A stretch of DNA of 64,000 nucleotides from Paulinella micropora (GCA_019918135.1 WBZZ01006551.1:302501-366500), one strand, 5' to 3'; numbered from the stretch's first letter, positions 19,895 to 29,978 are shown. Numbers and translations: made by a program. The notes: generated by a model not told the origin, from the letters alone.

Positions 19895-21655
19895 ATGACA
19901 GACGCCGCAAGGGAGGCAAGCCTCAGGAAGACAATAACTGCGTGGGCAAAATTGGTCAGGATCTTGTGTTTTGATGTTGCCCCTAAGGGTAACTTGGCGC
20001 AAGTCGGGGGTGCCCTCAAGGCATTCCGGGACGCCACTAGAAATAATGCCAAGCGTACTGGGGCATATAATGAATTCTATGCCGAGCTGGAAAATTCTTC
20101 CGAGGGCGACGAAGTAGCTCGCAAAGAACTCCTCCGTGCTCTTCCTACGCCAGAACTATTCGAGCAGTGGAAGGCTAATGAACCGAGTAAGAGCGTGTGC
20201 GAAGCGCTGGAAGACCTCATTCTGTTGAGTCTGCCGACCACCGACACGACTTTTGGGGGCATAGAAAGAAACAAATTACAGGAGGAGCTGAGGAAGAACA
20301 TATTTGAGAATCTCACCGTTGTCGCTAACGAAGGACTGGACGAGGAGGCTAGTAGCAAGATACAGAAGGAATCAACAGAGCTCCAGGCTGAAATCAGTCG
20401 GGCGTTGTCAACGGTAGACACGGACGAAGCAAGGCCCGGGCCTGATGATGATGATCGTCCTCCACCTCTTGTTAACAACACAGACCGTGCTCTTGAGCCT
20501 GATCCTGAAAGCTTCTTAGATGTCTCGCAGAATAGTACTCACACCGAAGAAGATGAGGACACTGGAAATGCAGCAAAGGAAGAAGAACAGAGTGAAGAAG
20601 ACGAACAGGGTAAAGAGGAAGAACAGGGTGAAGAGAAAGAACAGAGTGAAGAGGAAGAACAGGGTGAAGAGGAAGAACAGGGTAAAGAGGAAGAACAGGG
20701 TGAAGAAGCAGAACAGGGTGAAGAAGAAGATGTAAGAAACAAAGCTGGTGCAAAAGAAAGAGCTGGTGCAGAAAAAAAAGCTGGTGCTAAAAAAAGAGCT
20801 GATGACAAAGACAAACCAGCTCCGCCAGGCGTAGAACTTCTCGGTTCTGATTATGAATCTGATTCCGAACTTGGACCTGAACCTGAAATTCCGCCTCCGA
20901 AGAAGACCTCCGGGGACGGCCCCGGCTGGGATCCTTATGTGCGGGTGAAAAAAACCCCGGACCACCAGCATTTCGACTATTGGACCTTTGAAAGCCTCCA
21001 AGCAGCACTGGCGCAAGAGCTCGGAGAACCCTTTCTGCCCAAATTATGTCGAGAGCCTTTCTATAACGTCGAGAAGTGTTTCTCAAGGCCTCTCGATCTG
21101 CGCGATGAGATGGAAGCTAAAGGTCTACCCCATGCATTCGATTACAAGCGCATCATGGCGATGATGCTGCGCACACTCGCCGTCAGGTTTGAGCAATTGC
21201 AAACATTCTCCTCTAAACCGTCGTCGTCGCACACAGGATACGTAGAAGTATTAACCACACGGGACAGGGGGGAAGTGCTGTGGTTTCAGCTGCAGTTGAC
21301 TGCAAAACAGCAATACCGCTACGGGCTTATAAGCGGCAAGTATGCGCAGCTGGTTGATAATTTTATGACCGAGTGGTCGCGTCAGACCGACTGCCAATGG
21401 GAGAGATATGACAACATTGGCCTTGGCGGACCCATGGAAAGGCTAACTATCGACGATCGATATTTTGAACAGTATTTTACCAACATCGCCGAGCTTGCTG
21501 CGACCCCTGAGAGAAAGGCAGAGCCGGGCGGGGATGAAGCGTTAGACGAGGATGAAGAGTTCGACGAGGAGGATGAGGACGAAGACGCGACTGAAGCTCG
21601 CAAGGTACCAACTAGGGGCGACAGGGCACCGGACAGGCGCGCCTCCCCCCGGTAG
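19895..21655 (+). CDS. 586-residue acidic protein with Glu/Gln repeats, unknown function
   Basis: The frame is open further upstream, but that part is translated low-complexity spacer DNA, so the ATG at 19895 (MTDAAREASLRKTITAW) is the sensible start. There are three zones: an alpha-helical N-terminal domain (residues 1-190), a disordered acidic middle with about eight copies of an E-E-E-Q-G/S hexa/heptapeptide and an Ala/Gly/Lys stretch (GAKERAGAEKKAGAKKRA), and a folded-looking C-terminal domain (about 345-545) rich in aromatic residues (YVRVKKTPDHQHFDYWTFES, FYNVEKCFSRPLDL), ending in an acidic tail. AATAAA occurs about 90 bp after the stop. Codon use looks less GC-biased than in the F-box genes. 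No family recognised. Confidence 0.65.
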   Translation: MTDAAREASLRKTITAWAKLVRILCFDVAPKGNLAQVGGALKAFRDATRNNAKRTGAYNEFYAELENSSEGDEVARKELLRALPTPELFEQWKANEPSKSVCEALEDLILLSLPTTDTTFGGIERNKLQEELRKNIFENLTVVANEGLDEEASSKIQKESTELQAEISRALSTVDTDEARPGPDDDDRPPPLVNNTDRALEPDPESFLDVSQNSTHTEEDEDTGNAAKEEEQSEEDEQGKEEEQGEEKEQSEEEEQGEEEEQGKEEEQGEEAEQGEEEDVRNKAGAKERAGAEKKAGAKKRADDKDKPAPPGVELLGSDYESDSELGPEPEIPPPKKTSGDGPGWDPYVRVKKTPDHQHFDYWTFESLQAALAQELGEPFLPKLCREPFYNVEKCFSRPLDLRDEMEAKGLPHAFDYKRIMAMMLRTLAVRFEQLQTFSSKPSSSHTGYVEVLTTRDRGEVLWFQLQLTAKQQYRYGLISGKYAQLVDNFMTEWSRQTDCQWERYDNIGLGGPMERLTIDDRYFEQYFTNIAELAATPERKAEPGGDEALDEDEEFDEEDEDEDATEARKVPTRGDRAPDRRASPR

Positions 21656-21773
21656 CCCAGCGGGCCAAGTGCTCGCTCCGATGATTCCGGTTTGTGGTTT
21701 TTAGCAAGAGGCCGCTCTCTATGTCTTAGAGAGCAAAAAATTGATTTAATAAAGCAAATTAAGAAAAAACAAA

Positions 21774-22457
21774 TCAAGAGTCGCAGGCTAGGGCTAGCTC
21801 AGGATAGGCGGCACGGCCGGCCCCTTCTTCGTCGTGGGCTCTAGCAGCTAGCAAAGCCTGGACGGCGCCGCGCACCGGCAGTTGCATAGGCTGTGTTACT
21901 AGCACTAGTGCCCATTCCTTTTCCAGCAGCAGGCATTCCCGGAGGGACCGACTGGCCATAGTAGTAGTAGTAGTAGTAGTAGTGGCAGAGCGGCGCCGAA
22001 AGTGCACGTCGCCTACAATTACCGGGGGGTTGCCGCGCGACGTGGCGCGCGGCTCCGGCTGTAGTTCATAGTACCCGCCGCCCGCACCGCCGAGGCCGCC
22101 GCCCTGCTGGGCTAGGAATTCTTGACCCGCCTCTCGTAGGTGCTGGCTTAGCACGGAGGCGGGCGCCGCCGCGGCGAGGGGTCGTGCTCGAGCTGGGGTC
22201 GAGCGCGGGAAGGGCGTGCGCAGAGATTCCAGTAGCGATGCCACTTCGTGTTGCCTGCTCTCTCGGACGGACAGATTGAAAAGTACCAGCCAGCTAAGAT
22301 CGCCGTCCCCTCCCTCTCTCCTGGCATCTTCGTCCCTGCTAGAACCCTGCTCTAATTGGAGCAGCAGCTGTCCGCCCGCGCCCTGGTCTATGCACCAGTC
22401 TCGTAGAAGTAGCCACGGCAAGCCTTCTGCTTGCTCCCGCTGCCGCTGCTGCTGCAT
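21774..22457 (-). CDS. Hypothetical protein with Thr run
   Basis: 227 residues from the ATG at 22457 (MQQQRQREQAEGLPWLL). It is Gln-, Leu-, Ala- and Gly-rich, with a TTTTTTTT run coded by a trinucleotide repeat at about 21958-21982 and a glycine patch (GGGLGGAGGG). It is probably a natural but poorly conserved protein; no family recognised. It lies tail-to-tail with the 586-residue gene across 120 bp and head-to-head with the capsid fragment, whose readable part begins next to this gene's start. Confidence 0.45.
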   Translation of the reverse strand: MQQQRQREQAEGLPWLLLRDWCIDQGAGGQLLLQLEQGSSRDEDARREGGDGDLSWLVLFNLSVRESRQHEVASLLESLRTPFPRSTPARARPLAAAAPASVLSQHLREAGQEFLAQQGGGLGGAGGGYYELQPEPRATSRGNPPVIVGDVHFRRRSATTTTTTTTMASRSLRECLLLEKEWALVLVTQPMQLPVRGAVQALLAARAHDEEGAGRAAYPELALACDS

Positions 22458-23705
22458 CACTCGAGAGCCAGAGCGCACTGGTCGTGCCGTGTACCGCGAC
22501 GCTGGAGGAAGTGCGCTGGATCTCCTCGTCCACGCTCTTGCCCAACGGCCTGCTGGTAGGCAAGCACCACGACAAGATCGGCAAGGTCGTGCAACACCGC
22601 TACCTGGACTTCGTACAATTTATCGACCACGGCCGCGAGATGATGCCGTCGACCAGAGTCGCAGTGGACCTCGACCAGTTCAGCCATCAATCCGGAGCGC
22701 TGTTTGTGTACTTGCGGAGTTCGGGTAGCCAGGCCACCTACGACGCGGGCGCTGTCACCTACTACCCGCAGTACGCCTACGACTCGACCGGCCGGCTTTT
22801 TAAGGGGGAAGCACTCGGCGACGACGCGACGATTGATTTGGAAGGTACTGATCTCAGTGTGTTTTTTTCGGTATGCATCGATGTGTGCTGTCCACCGTTT
22901 AGATGTACAAGGGCGCAGCCAGCTTGGGCAAGGAGTGGCAGTGGACGAGCGTTACTTCAGAGAGCACACTGCCAACGAGCTGTTCAACGAAGTCTTTGCT
23001 GCCAACAACAATGTCTACGTCATCCCGTTCTCGCACGATCTGCGCGCCATGTTGGACGGAGAGATGAACGGGTTCAAGGTGTTCCAAGGCGCCAGAGAAC
23101 GGCTGGTGTTCAACACGGCGCCCGCGCCCGTCGAGACCACGCTGGAGCTCGCGCCACAGGGCACCATCACGTTGAACAACAACAACCGCCTCATCCTCAA
23201 GTACGACGGGGTAGTGCTGGCCATTGCCGATATCGACGGGGATGCCGGCTACACTGGCGCGGCGGTCGGCTCCAGCCAGTGGCATTACTATTTCGACGAC
23301 ACTGGTGCCTGGACCAAGATCAACGCGCTGCTGGCGAGCAGCAGCTACCTGAAGAGCAAGGGTATCAGGATCTCGCTCGCGAGCGCAGGCGGCACGGCCG
23401 CCGACTTCAGCAATAACAACGTGGTCGCTACTTTTACGGATCGATCAGATCAGCCCTTGATCTGCGACAAGGACGAGCTGCTCCGGTTCACGATCGCGCT
23501 GGGCGACACGACGGCGGCCGACCAGGCAGTGAAGGAGTTCCTCCCAAAGACCTACACTCGCGGCAAGCGCGGTTTCCGCAGCGGGATCTACGACATCTGC
23601 ATCTACTCTGCTTTCTTCCGCCACCGGACACATGAAAAAGCTGTAGTTGGAACTATTGCTATACACCACCCATTTTTCCTGATTAGTTTTTTTGCGGACC
23701 CGTGA
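22458..23705 (+). pseudogene. Major capsid protein fragment (fossil)
   Basis: C-terminal part of a double-jelly-roll capsid protein. Recognisable features are NGLLVGKHHDKIGKVVQHRY, then LDQFSHQSGALFVYLRSSG, and VYVIPFSHDLRAMLDGEMNG followed by FKVFQGARERLVFNT, the usual order in the second jelly roll of Polinton- and giant-virus-type capsid proteins. The protein would form the icosahedral shell as trimers. The first half is absent. A GT-AG interval of 58 bases (22845-22902) separates the two main coding stretches and looks like a spliceosomal intron; introns in capsid genes are known in large viruses. Fossil copy, incomplete. Confidence 0.7.
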
Positions 23706-23732
23706 AATTTTTGCAAAACCTCACTTTTGGGG

Positions 23733-23881
23733 TTTCGTGAATTTTTGACTGATCTTGCGGTTAATGCCAAATTCCCGGGAAATTGCCATGGCCCGGCCAA
23801 GCCATTTGAATTAGCGGTACCGGCGGGCCATTTTCCCGGGAATTTGGCATTAACCGCAATATCAGTCAAAAATTCACGAAA
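23733..23881. mobile_element. 149 bp hairpin (MITE-like) insert
   Basis: Arms of about 47 bp at each end (TTTCGTGAATTTTTGACTGA going inwards, and its complement) match with one difference, around a short GC-rich loop containing GGTACC and TGGCCATGGC-like words. No coding capacity. Typical of a small fold-back or MITE. It lies between the capsid fragment and the zinc-repeat gene. Confidence 0.75.
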
Positions 23882-24002
23882 TATCATTCTTGATACTTCA
23901 AAATTTCACTTTTGTTGCGACGTCAATTTCCATTCAAAACCGACAAATTTTGCAGTGACAACACAAACCACCAAATTTCACAAAAATACGTGCCCGGCCG
24001 GA

Positions 24003-24029
24003 CCATTTGAATTGTCTCAATTCAAATGG
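24003..24029. repeat. Small perfect hairpin upstream of zinc-repeat gene
   Basis: CCATTTGAATT, a five-base loop, and AATTCAAATGG. The same CCATTTGAATT word occurs in the loop of the 149 bp hairpin at 23733-23881, so the two may be related inserts. Confidence 0.5.
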
Positions 24030-24081
24030 GAGAAAAGGAAAGGAGAAACGGCCGCGGCCGTGGCACTGCCAGAAAACATAT

Positions 24082-25919
24082 ATGAGCGAACCACCCAAGA
24101 AGAAGGCCAAGACCAGGTCGTTTTGCCGTGACTGTCCGGCCGGGGCCAAAAAGCATGCGGTCTTCAATGACGAAAAGGGCGCTAGGTACAAGCTTTGCAC
24201 GACGCATGCCAAAGCCAGGGGCACATACATTATACTGAGGCCGTGCACCGCTTGCCTGAAGGGGCCAAAGTCCAAGCAAGCTACCCGGACGAGGCAGGCC
24301 GTCGTGACAAGCTATGCGCCAAGCATGCCAGGTTCAGCGGCACCCACAGGGTACGGTTCCTGTGTACCGCCTGTCCACCTGGTGCCAATCTCGAGGCAAA
24401 CTACCCAGACGAAGAGGGTCGCCCTATGAAGCTTTGCTCAAATCATGCGAAAGCCAATGGCACGCACACAGTGCGGAGTCCGTGCATCGACTTCCCTGAC
24501 GACAACAAGGTTTACGCATGCTATAGAGACGAGAAGGGTGCTAAGAACAAGCTTTGCGCAGCGCACGCGCGTGCGAGGGGCACATATGCTGTACAGAAAC
24601 CCTGCGTTGACTGTCCACTCGACGCCAAGCTGTTATACTGTCCACTCGATGCAGCCTACCCTGACGAGGAAGGTCGTCACAATAAACTGTGTGCAATGCA
24701 TGCCAGGGCCAAGGGCACACATAGGCCATTAAACCCATGCACTGGTTGTCCTGTTGGTGCCGAGATCGAGGCAAACTATCCCGACGAAGAAGGTCGCCCG
24801 AAAAGACTGTGCTCCGAGCACGCCCATGCCCGGGGCACACACGTCATACAGATTCCGTGTGTCGACTGTCCCGATGACGCCAAGCTGGGGGCAAACTACC
24901 CAGACGAGGAAGGCTGTCCCAGGAAGCTTTGTGCGAATCACGCAAAAGCCAAAGGCACATATACTGTACGGAGTCCGTGCACTGACTGCCCTGAAGACGA
25001 TAAGATCCACGCAAGCTACATGAACGAGAGCGGCAAACCGGGCAAGCTCTGTGCTCGTCATGCCTTTTTGAGAGGGTTGATTCCTAGACCCAAAGCGGGA
25101 GCGTCCGTCGTGGCCTGTGAAGTTTGGGACAGGCTCGAGCAGCAGGGTTGGAGATCCAGCACGTGCATTTTTCAGACGGCGCGGAGGATACGACCGGCCG
25201 AGAGTTCAAGGTGCCCGCACCGCGGAAGTACAGACTCGACGGCTACGACAAGGGCCTCAACGCCGGGTTTGAGTTTCTAGGCAATACATGGCATGGCTAC
25301 CCGCCCGAGCACCCAAAGCACCACGAGCGATCAAGCGCGCTCAAGCGGCTCAACAGTGTGCTATACAAGGAAACGATGCTGCGCCTTGCTTCCATCCAAG
25401 ACTCGATGCCCAAGGGATTCACGATGTACTATGTATGGGAGCACGAATTTAAAAAGATCCGGCACAAGCCGCTGGCGGATGTCACTACGGTTTTGAACGA
25501 GTTTACTGATTTAAAAAAGAATCTTCCGCCCTTATTTAACCAAAGGACAAAGGCAAAACTAGAGATGTCTTCCAGCTCCTGTGCAACTTTCGGCCACGCC
25601 ACCACTGCTGCCGCTCCTGTCAAGCAGAAGAAGCCAAGAGCACCGTCGGCCTATAACGAGGTAACACTGCCACTGACGCGCGCCTTTTTACAAAAATCGC
25701 TTTTCCGTTTGTTTCTAGTTTTTCAAGCAACGGATGCAAGACCCCGAGATCCGCGCACTTGAGCACAAAATGAGGATGAAGGTCATCTCCGAACAGTGGA
25801 ACGCAAACAAAGAGAAGAATGCTACTGCTGCTCCTCCTTCCGCACCCCAGTCGGCACCGCAATCGGCAGCGAGCAAGGCACTCCCTGCTGGACGCCCTGT
25901 CCTCGTGCGTTCGATCTAA
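24082..25919 (+). pseudogene. Zinc-repeat protein with nuclease-like and HMG/YABBY-like parts (fossil)
   Basis: Three parts in order. First, about eight repeats of roughly 38 residues, each with CxxC...(about 20)...CxxH (for example PCVDCP ... KLCANHAKAKGTY), similar in plan to the EsV-1-7 zinc repeats of brown algae and their viruses. Second, a segment with GFEFLGNTWHGYPPEH and later MYYVWEHEFKKI, the pattern of Vsr-like PD-(D/E)xK endonucleases of large viruses. Third, a short KKPRAPSAYN-type segment plus a basic helix, resembling HMG/YABBY-like DNA-binding tails. A 58-base GT-AG interval at 25661-25718 lies within the third part and looks like an intron. Likely role: DNA binding and cleavage. 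It appears broken, with about two breaks. Confidence 0.6.
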
Positions 25920-26433
25920 CCAGTGCACAGAACGCGAGACCAAAGGCATCCGAGAGATGAGGCGACTCTGTGAGACACTTCGTCTCGCCCTGTACATTAA
26001 AGGATTCGATGAGATTCTGTGCCAGAACCCTTGACTGTAACTTGAATTTGCCCTTGATCCGTCCGGACATGACCGGTGTCAATGAAAAAAAGCAACTGAA
26101 CTTGAATGAGCTCTGATAGAAAAATAGCTCCTTGGCACCGAGACTGAGCATCGTTGCACCGGCCGCCGCTTGGATGAGCAGATTTGACGGATTTGTGTTT
26201 GCTCTCCCGAACACTTGGTCCTCGATAACGCAGACGTCAGCGTTGTGCACTTCATCAATTGCGTTCAGGCACGCAAACAGGGACTTGATCTTGAAGCTGT
26301 CGGTGTCGTCCTGTCTGGCGATGTCTAAAACGTTGGCATACGTGACCGAGATGGCGTTGGTGCTGTTGTCCTTTGTGAGCACAACCATTCCAAGATTTCT
26401 CAGTCCCGGGTCGATTGACACCACTTTTTTCAT
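25822..26433 (-). CDS. RuvC-like Holliday junction resolvase (poxvirus A22 type)
   Basis: 203 residues from the ATG at 26433. The N-terminus MKKVVSIDPGLRNLGMVVL is the first RuvC strand with its catalytic Asp (D8). VCVIEDQVFG (about residue 80-90) supplies the second acidic motif, and SPHLSDAFGLAFCAL near residue 160 supplies the last acidic residue pair of the RNase H fold. Poxviruses, mimiviruses and many other large DNA viruses use this enzyme to resolve branched or concatemeric genomes before packaging. The last 35 residues are unusual and overlap, on the opposite strand, the end of the zinc-repeat gene. The frame is open throughout. Confidence 0.8.
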   Translation of the reverse strand: MKKVVSIDPGLRNLGMVVLTKDNSTNAISVTYANVLDIARQDDTDSFKIKSLFACLNAIDEVHNADVCVIEDQVFGRANTNPSNLLIQAAAGATMLSLGAKELFFYQSSFKFSCFFSLTPVMSGRIKGKFKLQSRVLAQNLIESFNVQGETKCLTESPHLSDAFGLAFCALVRSNARGQGVQQGVPCSLPIAVPTGVRKEEQQ

Positions 26434-26479
26434 TTTCGCTTATCTTCCTTTGTTTTAATACAAGACGAACTTTCTTTTT

Positions 26480-27654
26480 TTACACGTCCTCATACCAAGA
26501 CAAGCTGACGTACACGTCGGCACTGCCTGTAGTGGTCGAGGCGACCAGACACAGCACTTCCCCGGGCCCAACGCTGATGTCCAGCTTGCTCAAGTCTAGC
26601 GAAGTGGCGGCCGACCCGGTCGAGGACACGACGCACGCCGCGGCTGCATTGCCGCCAGACACCGTGACGAGGGACGTGCTGTACTCGCTGTTCGAAGCGG
26701 CCGAGTCATGGTTCGCATAGGTCGGCGCGCTGCCAAACGTGGCCTGGGTCAGCACGCGCAGGGTCACCGGTTTCGTGCCACTTACGACGGCGACCGTCAG
26801 CAACAGCGGGTACAGCACGTCGTTATTGGCCAGGGCCCCGATCAAGGTCTTGTTGCGGATGGTCAGCACGTTCTGTTCGGTGGCGCCGATGGTCTGCATG
26901 GTGGGACGAGCGAAGGTCAGGCCCAACTGCCGCACAAAGCCCTCGACAAAGACGCCGACCGAGGCGCTGCGCAGCTGGGCGCTCGCGCCAATCGTCTGCA
27001 GACGGAAAGGCAGCGAAGCGCTCGACAGCGACGGCAGGGTATTGGCGCCCGCGTAGCGTATGCGGTGCACAGGCACGAGGGCGCCGTCCAGCTGCCGTTC
27101 GGTTGAAAAGACGATGGCGCCAGAGCCCAAGTATTGGAATTTGACTTCGAAGATATTGCCCTTTGACCAGTCCTTGCGATCCAAGCTGTCGCCGCCGAGA
27201 CAGGTATCCAGGTTCCAGTTCTTCTGATCAATGTACGTGTCCACGCCCGCGTTGCGGTGCAGGATGCGCAGCCGGTTGGACTGTGTCTGGTCCTGCACCC
27301 GTTCGAGTCGTCGCCGATGCCCGCCAGCGCCGAGTTGGTCACATTCGGCGAGGCAGGAAAGATGGCAGTGAAGCGGCAGACCAGCCCTTGTCCGGCGCGG
27401 TACTTGCAGCGCCTGAGACTTTGGGCCTGTGCCGTGCCGCTCAGCGACACCAGGCCGTTGGCGCAGGCCACCGAGCCAGAGGTAGTGAACTTGCGGGGGT
27501 TGAGCGAGCCGGCGTAAGGGAAAACCTCCTGCAAGAGCGGCGTAGGGTACGCGACCTTGTGCTCTCCAAAGGCCTTGGTCATGGAGGGCAACGGCTTGGT
27601 CTCGATGGTGTCCTCCAGCCGCAGCCGTTTCGTGCCGCCGAGCGTCAGTGACAT
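26480..27654 (-). pseudogene. Virion surface/structural protein (fossil)
   Basis: The N-terminal part (MSLTLGGTKRLRLEDTIETK) leads into RCKYRAGQGLVCRFTAIFPA and ALAGIGDDSNG, a pattern I associate with structural proteins of large marine DNA viruses. The larger C-terminal part is beta-rich (LTFARPTMQTIGATEQNVLT, LCLVASTTTGSADVYVSLSW) and reads like a jelly-roll or fibre head. It begins 45 bp upstream of the penton-like gene, head-to-head, so the two may have shared a promoter. It appears broken, with about one break. Confidence 0.55.
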
Positions 27655-27707
27655 TTTTTTATTCTGTTAGTAGTTATTGAACGGGAAAATAAGTTTTTTT
27701 GAAAAAA

Positions 27708-28532
27708 ATGAGCTCCCTGCGCAACATTAGCAAAATGAACCTGCTGGTCAGGAGCAAGGACCGGGACAGGGTACAGGGAGCGGGCGACAGCGCCGAGTTC
27801 CGGCTGCCCTTGTCGGAGGCTATCGAGGGCCGGTACAAGCTCATTTGGGCCACCGTGCCCAATGCGCTATACAACGTGAATTCGAAAAACAACAAGCTGT
27901 ACCTAACCAGCACGGCCACGGGCGACGTGACCATCACGATCCCATCACAGAATTACACGGGTGAGACCCTGGCGGACGCGCTGCAGAGTTTGCTGATCAA
28001 CGAAGGGTACGTGCAGCCCGGGCAGACGATCGGCATCACGTACCTCGATACCCACCTCAAGCTACAGTTTACGTTGAGCGCCGGCGCAGAGTTCAAGATC
28101 TACTGCAGGCAATCCAACACTGACAGCGCGCACGCGGTGCTCGGCTTCGAGACTTCGGCCCAGGACGCAGAGACTTGGCTGACGCAGGGGCAGACCAGGG
28201 TCTTGCCCAACGTGGTGGCGCTGGGCCTGCCGACTAGCCTTGGGATCCGGATCAAGGAGTGCTCGAGTTTGGCCTACTCGGTCGGCGGCTTCTACGAAGT
28301 GTGGAACGGCAGCAGCGTCACGCGCGGCACCAAGGATCACTCGGCCAGCCTGGTCATTCCGTTCCTGGCCTCGAGCGGTGGGTACCAGTCTAGCGCCCAG
28401 GACAGGCACGACCAGTACGTCTACTTTCCTAGCCCGATCAAGTATCTCAACATCCAGGTCGTGTCGCCGGACACGCGTGACAAGGTCGACCTCAACGGCG
28501 CCGACTGGGAAATGCTGCTGAGCAAGGCGTAA
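27708..28532 (+). CDS. Penton-like minor capsid protein
   Basis: 274 residues from the ATG at 27708 (MSSLRNISKMNLLVRSKDRD). The order MNLLVRSKDRDR, AEFRLPLSEAIEGRYKLIWA, VPNALYNVNSKNNKLYLT and ALQSLLINEGYVQPGQTIG matches the single-jelly-roll minor capsid (penton) proteins of Polinton-like viruses, virophages and giant viruses, which close the fivefold vertices of the capsid. The C-terminus (YFPSPIKYLNIQVVSPD, then DWEMLLSKA) also fits. The frame is open throughout, which is unusual for this block. The start follows an A-rich leader typical of the block. Confidence 0.7.
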   Translation: MSSLRNISKMNLLVRSKDRDRVQGAGDSAEFRLPLSEAIEGRYKLIWATVPNALYNVNSKNNKLYLTSTATGDVTITIPSQNYTGETLADALQSLLINEGYVQPGQTIGITYLDTHLKLQFTLSAGAEFKIYCRQSNTDSAHAVLGFETSAQDAETWLTQGQTRVLPNVVALGLPTSLGIRIKECSSLAYSVGGFYEVWNGSSVTRGTKDHSASLVIPFLASSGGYQSSAQDRHDQYVYFPSPIKYLNIQVVSPDTRDKVDLNGADWEMLLSKA

Positions 28533-28579
28533 GGAATTTTTTTAATATTGTGGGCGATGTATTTCAAGACGAAATCGCA

Positions 28580-28825
28580 ATGGTAAGGAGCACTGGGGTG
28601 AAGTTGGCAAGAGCCGTGAGGGGCGTGCCACCGCGAGCACCGCGGCCGGCGGCAGCGGCAGCAGCACCACCACCGGACCCGGTCGAGCAGCACCACCACG
28701 ACCCAGTCGAGTACACGCGCTACCTGCTGGCCCTGACCAAGAAGAAGAAGAACAGCTCCGGCGTGCCGGCCTTCAAGCCAAAAGCGGCCAGGCGAAAGAA
28801 GAAGAAGACGACGACGAAAATTTAA
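28580..28825 (+). CDS. Small basic protein with Pro/Ala linker
   Basis: 81 residues from the ATG at 28580 (MVRSTGVKLARAVRGVPPRA). Middle part Pro/Ala-rich, then HHHDPVEYTRYLLAL, and a strongly basic end (KKKKTTTKI). Such Lys/Arg-rich small proteins in virus clusters often bind nucleic acid or are packaged core proteins. No family recognised; function inferred from composition only. Confidence 0.4.
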   Translation: MVRSTGVKLARAVRGVPPRAPRPAAAAAAPPPDPVEQHHHDPVEYTRYLLALTKKKKNSSGVPAFKPKAARRKKKKTTTKI

Positions 28826-28863
28826 ATCTTGTCGCAAACTTTCTTTTAACAGAAAAAAGAAGG

Positions 28864-29525
28864 ATGGACGAGAAAGTCGTGGTGCCACGGGAGGACTCGC
28901 ACGACTCGGACAACTCGGACGTAAACGAGAGGAGGAAAAATGGTCCTCGCGCCATGAGTCTTATTTTGCCAGCGTGGTGGACGAATGCGCACTGCACGCA
29001 CGCCTCAATAACTCTGCTGGCTATTTTTACTACAACAAGTTCCTGGTCTTCGGGCTGCTGGCTACTATAGTACCGGCGATCTGTTCCGTTATCGTCGGCA
29101 ACTTCGGCTTCAAGGCGTGCGAAGCGGGCCGGGCGGGCTACGACTGGGTGTCTGTCACGTGTTTAATTGTGGTGGCGATCATCTCCGGCATCAACTCATT
29201 TTTCAACTTTTCTCAAAAAGCAGAGCGTCACTTCTCCTGTGAAATCCTTTTCGAAATGGTCAAAAACGAGTTATCAGTCGAGATGGCCAAGAAGAGGCGC
29301 TTTAGATTAGCAGCGGACGTGCTGCTGGTCAAGATTACCATGGCCCTGGATAAAGTGCGCTCGAACGAGCAGGTCATACCAGCAGTAGTGTTATGGGCGC
29401 ACCGTATGGACCGCGAGAAGCTGGCCAAAGCGCGGGGGCAGATGGTGACGAGCGGCGACCCGGTCAGGATCCACCATGGCACGCCTGTCACGCTGGGCCG
29501 GCACTTGATCCCGATGCCTACATGA
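28864..29525 (+). pseudogene. Two-helix membrane protein, SLATT/DUF4231-like (fossil)
   Basis: An acidic N-terminus (MDEKVVVPREDSHDSDNSD) is followed by YYNKFLVFGLLATIVPAICS, a first membrane helix, and VSVTCLIVVAIISGINSFFN, a second one. A charged coiled-coil tail follows (MVKNELSVEMAKKRRFRL). Two adjacent helices flanked by amphipathic helices match the SLATT/DUF4231 type found in bacteria and large DNA viruses, thought to act as membrane pores or virion membrane proteins. It appears broken, with about one break. Confidence 0.5.
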
Positions 29526-29866
29526 CCGTGCAGACCTTGGGACACAGCTCGCAGCAGTTGGAAGCGAGGGCGGCCTTCACGAGCTCCCAGATCACGTCGA
29601 CCACTGGCGGGATCAGTTTGTCCACGTTGTCGTCAGGACACAAGTCCACGAGCACAGACACGAGGATCTGCTTCGTCTCCTCGCCAGTATGATTTAGTGT
29701 AGAGAGCAAGGTACTTGACCCCGTGAACAATGAGCTGCGGCACTGACTGCCAGCTGAAGTCGCTGTATGTCCGCTTGAGCTCGAGTGCGAGCTCGTGCGA
29801 GGTTACGGTGATGGACTCTTGCGACGAGGGCATCAGCCGTTGTTCGGTCTTGCGTCTTTGCAACAT
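29518..29866 (-). pseudogene. Small conserved virus-type protein (fossil)
   Basis: The N-terminal stretch begins MLQRRKTEQRLMPSSQES. The C-terminal stretch holds DDNVDKLIPPVVDVIWELVK, a helix pair with an L-I-P-P-hydrophobic centre reminiscent of short proteins in algal and amoebal virus genomes. It is convergent with the membrane-protein gene and head-to-head with the ribonucleotide reductase gene. It appears broken, with about one break. Function unknown. Confidence 0.4.
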
Positions 29867-29978
29867 GTTCTTTGTTTTTGTTTTGCGCTATAAGAAAAAA
29901 AAAATATCCTCTTTCCCCTTTACTATTAAAAGGAGAGTGAATGGCCTTGCTGAAACTAGACGACCGGCAGCTGCACGA

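Noticed and set aside
20472-21016. Minus-strand ORFs rich in Phe/Leu/Ser opposite the acidic repeat
   Set aside because: Direct complement of the Glu/Gln repeat; not a gene.
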